Source of the DNA: Deltaproteobacteria bacterium
GTDB taxonomy: Bacteria > Desulfobacterota > Syntrophia > Syntrophales > Smithellaceae
DNA length: 35,110 nucleotides
Direction: 5' to 3'
Assembly (NCBI GenBank): GCA_025361065.1
Contig: JANYAY010000045.1
Coordinates: 1 to 35,110, forward strand
Both the position numbers and the translations under genes were made by a program. Of this stretch, positions 1 to 7,256 are shown piece after piece. The notes under the pieces are model-generated. The model made no database searches and was not told the DNA's origin. It saw nothing but the letters and a program-made list of their open reading frames with translations. Position 1 is the first letter of the stretch. Every line of letters begins with the position of its first letter.

Positions 1-470
1 GGGGTGGATGTTTTTTAAGTGACTGTAATATTAATAATTTACACATTGGCACTCCTTAGTCCACCTCCGTCACATCGTGACACCTCCGCCAGCGGAGGAG
101 ACGAAATGGCTATTTATCCTATTGCGACACAGTCTCGAAAGCCGGGAACCAGTTCAAAGTTGCTATATTCACCCGTATCGAGTACGGGGCAGGCTCCTCG
201 TCGCGCTTCGCTTGCCCGGAATGACAAAAAAGTAATTGCGACGCTGTCTCGAAAGCGAGAATCCAGGATTAGACTGGGTGCCTGATCATCCGGTATGCAC
301 CGGAGTGCCAGTCCGGCATGACATTTTATCCCACTCACGCGGGACGAGCGTTATTTCTCGGTAGCTCGCTCGCGATATAATGACGTTCATTTCATACCTC
401 GACAGCGAGCTCGCGAGGTGGTTGATTATATTTAGTCGTTGCATTAATATGTATATAACCTTTTGCGGTA
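1..470. repeat. Gene-free repeat mosaic at the left edge
   Basis: No credible gene is visible here. Bases 1-110 are one copy of a ~105-bp direct repeat whose second copy is 1286-1390. Bases 126-225 carry a segment found inverted near 5095-5200, with a CGTAT(C)-AGTACGGG hairpin core at about 172-225. The 11-mer GACACAGTCTC lies at 126-136 and a variant at 240-250. Bases 328-429 are one copy of a ~100-bp element found inverted at 9643-9744. Open frames across this stretch are repeat read-through. Confidence 0.7.
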
Positions 471-1214
471 TTATATTTGTTCCTTTTGAACAGGCACGAC
501 TTTGGGCCAATATTTTTCTTCCAGGCCGTCCAGGAGAAACGACCAGAGCTCTGGGGAGTTACCACTAACCTCTTTTTCCAGTTGATTGATGATACCCAAA
601 TAGGGAGTCACAGGGCCGTAATAATCCACCGGCGGGCCGATTTCCTGAAAGGTGAAATGAAATGTCTTGAGACCATACCAGAGCTTCTTTTCCATGGCCG
701 CATACCAATGGGAAAATCCGACCCGCAGTGTTTCCTGATACATGGCTTTGTACAGTCCCAGGATAACGACCGGCTGCTGACGTTTTCGCTCCTGTTCTGT
801 TCGGTCGTCGGGATTTTCCGGCAATATGCCGCCTTCCGATTTCTTCAGGTAAGACTCGACCGCATAAATACCATCTTCCTGACGTCGGCGAAAGGACTTC
901 CTTAAAGCGAGGCGGGAAACTTCAACCAGGCCGTTCTTGGGAAGTTCGGCATCGTTGATGGAAAGCACCTTACAATGCTCATTCAAGGGATAGCCATACT
1001 CCGAGTACAAGACCAGCCGCGCGGTACCGATAACATTGCCATCGGCAAAGGCGGCAAAATGCATGGAGCTTTTATCAAACTTGTCGATTTCCAGACCATC
1101 GGGATAATCCTCCGGGGGAAGAAATCCGCATTCCTGACAATACACCTCGTAACGCACCCTATAGGTCTCCTTCAAAAGCTCGTCCGAATCCACCCTTTTG
1201 AATTTAAATTCCAT
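471..1214 (-). CDS. PEP-CTERM/exosortase-associated N-acyltransferase (FeeM/LuxI-like), copy 1
   Basis: This 247-residue protein is recognisable as the acyltransferase family associated with exosortase/PEP-CTERM systems, related to the acyl-ACP-dependent N-acyl amino acid synthases and the acyl-homoserine-lactone synthase fold. Visible family features are the N-terminal YRVRYEVYCQECGF segment, an EIDKFD motif, a GTARL strand near residue 64 and the EVSRLALRKSFRRR segment near the middle. It would transfer an acyl chain, probably from acyl-ACP, to an amine; the substrate is unknown. No exosortase or PEP-CTERM substrate is present in the window. It has a close paralogue immediately upstream in its own reading direction (1589-2323), roughly 80% identical by eye, separated by repeats. 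The start is the ATG of MEFKFK, preceded by AGGGAGGGAATAAA. The alternative of a generic GNAT acetyltransferase is less likely. Confidence 0.85.
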   Translation of the reverse strand: MEFKFKRVDSDELLKETYRVRYEVYCQECGFLPPEDYPDGLEIDKFDKSSMHFAAFADGNVIGTARLVLYSEYGYPLNEHCKVLSINDAELPKNGLVEVSRLALRKSFRRRQEDGIYAVESYLKKSEGGILPENPDDRTEQERKRQQPVVILGLYKAMYQETLRVGFSHWYAAMEKKLWYGLKTFHFTFQEIGPPVDYYGPVTPYLGIINQLEKEVSGNSPELWSFLLDGLEEKYWPKVVPVQKEQI

Positions 1215-1588
1215 GATTTTATTCCCTCCCTAGAAATTTATTTATCGTTAGTTAAATCGTAATGTCCCCCACCGGCGGGGGCAAGGGGGTGGATGCTTTT
1301 GAAGTGCCTGTAATATTAATACATATTGGCACTCCTTAGTCCACCTCCGTCACTTCGTGACACCTCCGCCAGCGGAGGACACGAAATGGCAGACAAAGTA
1401 TCAACAACGTCATGCCGATGAAAATCGGCATCCAGACGTCGTCCCGACGAAAGTCGGGAACCAGACCATATGATAATATTACTGGATTCCCCCGTATCAA
1501 GTACGGGGCAAGCTCTTCGTCGCGCTACGCTTGCACGGAATGACAAGAACAGTGATTATGACACAGTCTCTTTCACCGCATAACAATA
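1215..1588. repeat. Repeat-filled gap between the two acyltransferase genes
   Basis: It contains a GC palindrome (about 1264-1282, cccccACCGGCggggg type), the second copy of the direct repeat seen at 1-110 (1286-1390), a 27-nt hairpin (1409-1435), a 64-nt CTGGATTCC...GGAATGAC element (1481-1544) and GACACAGTCTC at 1560-1570. No gene is visible. Confidence 0.75.
1481..1544. repeat. CTGGATTCC...GGAATGAC element, 64 nt
   Basis: It has the same ends (CTGGATTCC and GGAATGAC) as the 27-nt hairpin repeats but a longer body containing the inner hairpin CCCGTA-TCAAG-TACGGG. Near-identical copy at 7019-7082, diverged copy near 166-225, inverted and enlarged copy (84 nt) at 5085-5168. Confidence 0.8.
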
Positions 1589-2323
1589 CTATTTCTGGGC
1601 CTTGACCAACTCAGGCCAGTGTTCTTCTTCCAGACCGTCCAGAAGATATGACCAGAGTTCGGGGGAGTTATCATCAACCTCTTTTTCCAGTTGCTCCATG
1701 ACCCCCAAATAAGGTGTCACGGGTCCGTAATAATCCACCGGCGGGCCGATTTCCTGAAAGGTGAAATGAAATGCCTTGAGACTATACCAGAGCTTCTTTT
1801 CCATGGCTGCATACCAATGGGTAAAGCCGACCCGTCGCGTTTCCTGATACATGGCGCGGTAAAGTCCCAGGATGACAACCGGTTTCTGACGTCTGCGCTC
1901 CAGCTCGTTCCTTTCGTCGGGATTTTCCGGCAATATACCGCCTTCCGATTGCTTCAAGTAAGACTCGATACCATAAATACTATCCTCTTTACGTCGGCGG
2001 AAGGATTTCCTTAAAGCCAGCCGGGAAATTTCGACCAGACTATCCTGGGGAAGTTCTGCTTCATTGATGGAAATCACTTTGCAATGCTCGTGCAGGGGAT
2101 AACCATACGCCGAGTTCCTGATCATCCGCACGGTACCGATGACGTTATCATCGGCAAAGGCGGCAAAATGAAGGGAATGTTTATCGAACTTATCGATTTC
2201 CAGACCATCGGGATAATCCGCCGGGGAAAGAAAACCGCATTCTTGACAGAATACCTCATAACGAACTCTATATATTTCCTGCAAAAGCTCTTCCGAATCT
2301 ACCTTTTTGAATCGAAATTCCAT
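1589..2323 (-). CDS. PEP-CTERM/exosortase-associated N-acyltransferase (FeeM/LuxI-like), copy 2
   Basis: This 244-residue paralogue of 471-1214 shares the same blocks in the same order: YRVRYEVFCQECGF, EIDKFD, GTVRM, EISRLALRKSFRRR, and a near-identical C-terminal third around GPPVDYYGPVTPYLG. DNA identity between the two genes is also high by eye, including long exact runs in the region encoding the GPPVDYYGP block, so the duplication is fairly recent. The conserved R-K-R-rich middle and acidic N-terminal motifs are intact in both copies, so both may be active. It reads in the same direction as the downstream copy and as the patatin gene upstream. The upstream gap to the patatin stop is only 33 bp, so it may be co-transcribed with it. 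Substrate unknown. Confidence 0.85.
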   Translation of the reverse strand: MEFRFKKVDSEELLQEIYRVRYEVFCQECGFLSPADYPDGLEIDKFDKHSLHFAAFADDNVIGTVRMIRNSAYGYPLHEHCKVISINEAELPQDSLVEISRLALRKSFRRRKEDSIYGIESYLKQSEGGILPENPDERNELERRRQKPVVILGLYRAMYQETRRVGFTHWYAAMEKKLWYSLKAFHFTFQEIGPPVDYYGPVTPYLGVMEQLEKEVDDNSPELWSYLLDGLEEEHWPELVKAQK

Positions 2324-2356
2324 GATTTTATTCCCTCAAGAAAAATTCATTCTTCT

Positions 2357-4513
2357 TCAGCTGTAACGCAAGACGGAAAGCTTCGATTTTATTTCTTCTG
2401 CGTGCTGCTCCGCGCAGATTGTTCCCAGGGCAATCGCCTTATCGAACTTGAGCCAGTCGAGCGTGCCGATGCCCTCGGTATCCGGCCGCATGACGACATC
2501 GGCAAGATGGAGATGCGCTTCAGTTCTCTTCGTTGATGAGGTCGAATACCAGCGCGAAATTATTTGAAACATGCTGGGTTCCATGAACATTTCGCGCATA
2601 TCGCGTCCCAGGAGCCTCGTCATTAAGCCTTTGATACCCTGCGGCGGCAACTTGTGGGGATCATAGAACGACGGGTCAATCTCCGGAGCCACATTTACAG
2701 CGATGTTGAAATCAGTGCCCATACCGGCCAGCACGTCGACAGGTACCATGTTCGTGACGCCGCCGTCGATCAGGTAATGGCTCTTCCATTTAACTGGTCG
2801 CATGATAATCGGCATCGAGCCCGAGGCACGGACAGCATTTTTAAGCGTCCCCTCGTCAATGATGATCTCCTGACCGCTAATCAGATCGAAAGCAAGTGAA
2901 GCGAAAGGGATCACGCAATCGAGGATCGACCTGCCTTCATATGCTTCGTCAGTCATGCGGTCTACTTTACTGCCCTTGATAATGTTAGTCCAAGGGGGAA
3001 CCTGCCAGTCGAAGAAAGCGCCCTTCCCCGTCCAGAGGCGCCGCAGCAAATGCTCTGCTTCGTCGCTGTTTTTGCCCATTGCGAAAATTGATCCAACAAT
3101 CGAACCCATCGAGCACCCGACGATCACATCGACGGGAATTTCGAGCCGTTCGAGCACACGCCAGATGCCGATGTGGGCAAAGCCTTTGGCACCGCCGGCT
3201 CCCAGAGCAAGCCCGATGCGGCATCCCGCTATCTCGCGCGCCAGACTATCCAGGCGCCTGCCCGTCGGGCTTTTCTTGTCTATCACCGGCAGCAATTCCG
3301 GTGACATGCGTACATCATTTATCTCTTCCCTGGCCAGGAGGAAAACGTTCTTGACCCCTGTTGCTTCGACCAGCGGTTCGAGGATGGAACTTGGCCGCGC
3401 AAATTCGAAGTCTCCGACAAGACCGATGCGCAGCCGCTTCGCCACCTGAGAGGGACTGAGGTCAAGCTCTTTCACCAGCCGCGCGACAGCCGTGTGACCC
3501 CGTCCGTTACCGGCCATGAGGAAGATCTTATCGGCCAGGGTCAGCATCTGGGCGGCTCGCATATCGAATATATGGCCGGTGTCGATGATCACGACATCAT
3601 AGAGACGGCAGATGACTGTGATCAGGTCACGAAAGCGCGACCACTCGATGCCGGGCATCCGACTCAGCGGTTCCGGAAAGGTGAGCACGTGAAAACGCTC
3701 GCCCAGTAACACGCAATGCGTCCGGAAATCGCTTAACGTCGCGAATGTACTGTGGGGGTCAAATACCCCGAGAGCGTCCTCTCCGCTTTGGGAGGCGAAT
3801 TGGCGCAGCGGTCCTTCCAGGATCGACTCACAGTCCACCAGGATAACCCTTCTGTTGGTCTGTTGCACGACTGAGGAAGCGAGATAGAGTGAGGCAAAGC
3901 TGTTCTGGAGGTCGTCGCCAATGCGGTGGATTACGTTGAGTTTTGCCAATCGGGGATTGCAAACCATTACGTTCGTGCTGGAAAGGTATCGCGAGAGTAT
4001 ACGATTGAGGCGCAACAGAACAGTTGGATTCTTCGTGAAAGTAGCCTCAAAGACTTGCTTCGTAAGGCGCAGCAGGCGTGTGTCGGCACTGGCTATGACG
4101 TCGGCTGAGATCGGATCGCCGGTCAGCAGACTCATTTCACCAAAGAAACCACCCGGAGCGTGAGTCTTGAGGAGTATCCGCGGCCGATTCTCCGAATCAG
4201 GAACAGTGACCGTGCTTACCCGGCGTTCTTTGCTGCGTCGTTTGTTACTATCGGCATCAACGTTCGGGCGAGTGCGACGGTCGGAAACGACGACAGAGTG
4301 GGTGCGCTTGTCGGTGATGACGATGTTAACGCTCCCTTCAAGAACGATGAAAAAGTGCGTTCCGATATCGCCAGCTTTGTATATTTTACCATTTCTGGGG
4401 ACAACTATCTCTTCGCCACTGACAGCGATTTCGGTAAGCGAGGCATCATCGAGATCCGCCAGCAGTTCCACCCTTCGCAGAATCTCCAGATAGTACTTCA
4501 CGAAGTCCTCCAA
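2357..4513 (-). CDS. Cyclic-nucleotide-binding-like / ParA-like / patatin phospholipase fusion
   Basis: This 718-residue protein has three parts. Residues ~10-180 are a cNMP-binding-domain (Crp/NTE-like) fold with an Arg/Asp-rich insert (~78-100) and the FGEMSLLTG cassette. The usual Arg before Ser-Ala is Ile here (DPISAD), so ordinary cAMP binding is doubtful. Residues ~185-430 resemble a ParA/CpaE-type domain (VILVDCE; YDVVIIDTGHIFD; ADKIFLMAG) without a Walker A motif. Residues ~432-718 are a patatin lipase with oxyanion loop GAGGAKG (438-444), nucleophile elbow GCSMG (Ser468) and catalytic DGG (Asp583), so the lipase dyad is complete. It likely hydrolyses phospholipids or lysophospholipids at the inner membrane, as NTE/RssA-type enzymes do. 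The middle domain is the unusual part. It lies upstream of, and in the same direction as, the two acyltransferase genes. Confidence 0.9.
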   Translation of the reverse strand: MEDFVKYYLEILRRVELLADLDDASLTEIAVSGEEIVVPRNGKIYKAGDIGTHFFIVLEGSVNIVITDKRTHSVVVSDRRTRPNVDADSNKRRSKERRVSTVTVPDSENRPRILLKTHAPGGFFGEMSLLTGDPISADVIASADTRLLRLTKQVFEATFTKNPTVLLRLNRILSRYLSSTNVMVCNPRLAKLNVIHRIGDDLQNSFASLYLASSVVQQTNRRVILVDCESILEGPLRQFASQSGEDALGVFDPHSTFATLSDFRTHCVLLGERFHVLTFPEPLSRMPGIEWSRFRDLITVICRLYDVVIIDTGHIFDMRAAQMLTLADKIFLMAGNGRGHTAVARLVKELDLSPSQVAKRLRIGLVGDFEFARPSSILEPLVEATGVKNVFLLAREEINDVRMSPELLPVIDKKSPTGRRLDSLAREIAGCRIGLALGAGGAKGFAHIGIWRVLERLEIPVDVIVGCSMGSIVGSIFAMGKNSDEAEHLLRRLWTGKGAFFDWQVPPWTNIIKGSKVDRMTDEAYEGRSILDCVIPFASLAFDLISGQEIIIDEGTLKNAVRASGSMPIIMRPVKWKSHYLIDGGVTNMVPVDVLAGMGTDFNIAVNVAPEIDPSFYDPHKLPPQGIKGLMTRLLGRDMREMFMEPSMFQIISRWYSTSSTKRTEAHLHLADVVMRPDTEGIGTLDWLKFDKAIALGTICAEQHAEEIKSKLSVLRYS

Positions 4514-5441
4514 CCATTGTCGAGATACAACCCCCTGACATTTGGTATCAGGTTATATAACCGGTGACACGAGCAATCCCGCCCAGTTCGTTCCATCGGG
4601 CAAATGAGAATAATGAAAGTTACCATAGATGCGTACTCCTGTCGAAGCGGTGTGATTTCCATACGATGGCCGTCAATCAGGTGTTTACAAAAAATTTTGT
4701 AAGACTAATTAGGTGATTTGTCAAGAATAAACTAATTAGCCAACCTTTATCAACCAACTTTTATCTTGACAACCGGGACATCTTTACTTTATCTATGGCC
4801 AAAATAATCCGGCAGATTTTATTTCCTGATTATTACTCTGGCAATTAAATGCTTAAATATTTTTCACGTCAATGATCAGGAAATTACGTAACCACTCTAA
4901 TCGTCATACTGGCGAAGGAGACTGTATTGTAATGACAGGTAGCGTTTGCGCTTCACACATGCTGTCCCCCGCCGGCGGGGGATTAAGGGGGTGGACGTGT
5001 TAATATGTCCGTGATGCTACCGAGTTATTGATTTGACTTAATTTATCCACCTCCGTCACGAGACTGTGTCATAATCACCATTTCGTCATTCCGTCCAGCA
5101 TACGCCGGATTATATTCCAGCGGAGCGCGATGAAGAGCCTGCCCCGTGCGCGATACGGGGGAATCCAGCAACTTTGAACTGGTTCCCGGCTTTCGTAACC
5201 TAATAACCTGAAGGTCACGCGAGGTCACAAGACCGAGACGACGTCTGGATGCCGGTCTGCACCTGCATGACAAAACATTGTGGTAATTTCCATTATTACG
5301 ACACAGTCTCCAGCGGAGGACACGAAATGGCAATTAATCCTATTGCAACACAGTCTCCATCGCCGGTCTGGCAATTTTTAAATATTTTATTGCCGGAGAA
5401 ATAACTAACTCAAACCAACCTTTTTTATGGAGGTGATAAAC
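4514..5441. other. Gene-free interval with candidate operators and repeats
   Basis: No gene is recognisable. Bases 4685-4702 hold a near-perfect palindrome (TTACAAAA-AA-TTTTGTAA) and CTAATTAG occurs at 4705-4712 and 4732-4739, about 170-225 bp upstream of the patatin gene start. Bases 4972-5059 hold a GC palindrome and a diverged relative of the 1-110 repeat. Bases 5085-5168 are an inverted, enlarged CTGGATTCC...GGAATGAC element, 5195-5235 one copy of a 40-bp dispersed repeat, and 5060-5070 and 5300-5310 are GACACAGTCTC-type 11-mers. Confidence 0.6.
4685..4739. promoter_or_regulatory. Candidate operator cluster upstream of the patatin-fusion gene
   Basis: The sequence shows an 8-bp-arm inverted repeat TTACAAAA/TTTTGTAA with a 2-nt centre at 4685-4702 and two exact CTAATTAG palindromes at 4705-4712 and 4732-4739, spaced 27 bp (start to start). 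The AT-rich, multiply palindromic block resembles a transcription-factor binding region. No regulator is assigned, and which flanking gene it serves is inferred from position only. Confidence 0.35.
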
Positions 5442-6845
5442 ATGTTCGACGACCTGACCTTCAAGATACAGAGACGCTTCCTGCAAAATTACCTGAAGAA
5501 ATCCGCCGCCTATTACAAAAATGATCAAGAAAAATACCTGCTCAAGGTTTTCCACAAGTATGCGTCGTCCATTCCCGCCTACACGAAATTGCTCCAGGAG
5601 AAAGGCGTTGATCCGGCAAACATCACATCCGTCGATGCCTTCAAACGGCTTGTGCCGGTAATCGACAAATATGACACCTTCATCAAATACGAAGGCCGGA
5701 TATCGAATCTATGTGTGGGTGGAAATCTGCATGATATCGTTTCGATCCTGTCGAGTTCCGGCTATTCAGGCCGATTCGCCTACGGCCTGATTTCCAAAGC
5801 CGAAGATGAGGACGGCAGTACAATGCTCGATCTTTATTTGGACCATCGTTGGCATATTTTCGAGCGCCGGACACTGCTGATCAACTGCCTTCCCATGGGT
5901 GTCAAGGTGGCAAGCAAACGCACGGTAGTGGGAGACGTGAGTGTCCGGCCCGATATAGCCGTATCCCTGGTTCGCGGATTCGGCAAAGATTTCGACCAGA
6001 TCATCATGATCGGCGAAAATACTTTTATGAAATACACCCTGGAGTACGGGATGGAAAAGGGCATCGACTGGTCGGATTACAATATCCGCCTTATTGTAGG
6101 TGAAGAGAGCTTCCCCGAGACCTACAGAACATATATGGCTTCTCTACTGCACAAAGACGTCGACAAAGCCGAAGAGATCATCGTCGGATCTTCGATGGGT
6201 ATATCCGAGATAGGCCTGAGCGTCTTTCAGGAATCACTCGATACAATCAGAATCAGAAGAAAACTCGATGCCGATCCGGTGCTGCGGAAAAAATATTTCG
6301 GCAATGTCAGCTTTACGCCGATGATCTTCAATTACGTACCCATGTCTGTCTATGTTGAGCAGCAGCAAAAGGAGGGTGATGAGTTTCCCGAATTCATTTT
6401 TACACCGCTCAGTCTGAAGAAGAAGTTGCCGCTTATCAGGTACAACAGCCACGACAAAGGTACCCACATCGAACCCGGCGAAGACATCAAACAGTTCATC
6501 ACGACCAACCTGCCAATGGTCGCCATTTATGGCAGGGGAGATTATATTGAAGTGGCCGGGAAGAGGATATACACGGAAGGTGTGAAAGAAATCCTCTATA
6601 GCAATATTGCTTTTGCCGCGAAGGTTACCGCCAATTTCCTGCTTCCTCCGGGCGTGCATGCACAAAAGCCGGTATCATTGCGCCTCCAGCTCAAAAAAGG
6701 CATTGCTGCGACTGCCCAGCTCAAAAAGGAAGCGGAAGAGATCATTTCCCAACATTATGGAGACCTGCTCCAAATTGAGCTTGTGGAATTCGATGGGATG
6801 GCACTCGATTTCGAAAGAAAACTGCCTTACCTTGGTTCATTATAA
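5442..6845 (+). CDS. LuxE/phenylacetate-CoA ligase-like acyl-adenylating enzyme
   Basis: The 467-residue protein resembles the adenylate-forming LuxE acyl-protein synthetase/PaaK group. Family features are an N-terminal helical region with SIPAYTKLLQ, a Ser/Gly-rich nucleotide loop SILSSSGYSGR (residues ~101-111), a GEESFPETYR segment, a GSSMGISEIG block (usual place of the aromatic adenine-binding motif) and a C-terminal AIYGRGDYIEVAGKRIYTEG. It would activate a carboxylate with ATP, for transfer to a thiol (protein, CoA or ACP). The exact substrate is not readable. An in-frame ATG lies five codons upstream at 5427, but GGAGGTG at 5429-5435 is spaced correctly for the ATG at 5442, so the shorter form is preferred. 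It stands alone between two repeat-filled gaps. Confidence 0.75.
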   Translation: MFDDLTFKIQRRFLQNYLKKSAAYYKNDQEKYLLKVFHKYASSIPAYTKLLQEKGVDPANITSVDAFKRLVPVIDKYDTFIKYEGRISNLCVGGNLHDIVSILSSSGYSGRFAYGLISKAEDEDGSTMLDLYLDHRWHIFERRTLLINCLPMGVKVASKRTVVGDVSVRPDIAVSLVRGFGKDFDQIIMIGENTFMKYTLEYGMEKGIDWSDYNIRLIVGEESFPETYRTYMASLLHKDVDKAEEIIVGSSMGISEIGLSVFQESLDTIRIRRKLDADPVLRKKYFGNVSFTPMIFNYVPMSVYVEQQQKEGDEFPEFIFTPLSLKKKLPLIRYNSHDKGTHIEPGEDIKQFITTNLPMVAIYGRGDYIEVAGKRIYTEGVKEILYSNIAFAAKVTANFLLPPGVHAQKPVSLRLQLKKGIAATAQLKKEAEEIISQHYGDLLQIELVEFDGMALDFERKLPYLGSL

Positions 6846-7256
6846 GAGAGCTTTGCACAAACACTCTCATCGTCAGACCGGCGAAGAGACAGTGTCGTAA
6901 CAAGAGAAAGCAACTTCAAAATCGTCATACCGGCTAAAGAGACTGTGTCACAATAGCAAGAAGCGCTATCAATAAGTGTCATGCCGATGGAAATCGGCAT
7001 CCAGAACTCACTGATAATACTGGATTCCCCCGTATCAAGTACGGGGCAGGCTCTTCGTCGCGCTACGCTTGCACGGAATGACGAAATGGTAATTACGACA
7101 CAGTCTCGAAAGTCGGGAACCAGAATATTTAATGATAATACTGGATACCGGCCTGCGCCGGTATGACGATATTGTTGGTTTATTCAGTTATGCAAAGTTC
7201 TCAAAGCTCTGGCATTGGCAAATTGGGAAACTTATACTTAGACGGGCGGATTGGAC
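6846..7256. repeat. Repeat-filled gap
   Basis: No gene is visible. It holds GAGACTGTGTC-type 11-mers at about 6885, 6939-6949 and 7097-7107, 27-nt hairpins at 6978-7004 and 7141-7167, and a 64-nt CTGGATTCC...GGAATGAC element at 7019-7082 closely matching 1481-1544. Confidence 0.75.
7019..7082. repeat. CTGGATTCC...GGAATGAC element, 64 nt, second copy
   Basis: Differs from 1481-1544 by a single visible substitution (GGCAGG versus GGCAAG) over 64 nt. Ends and inner hairpin are conserved. Confidence 0.8.

Noticed and set aside
19-568. Several short open frames on both strands at the left edge
   Set aside because: They are translations of repeat sequence or lie antisense to the acyltransferase gene.
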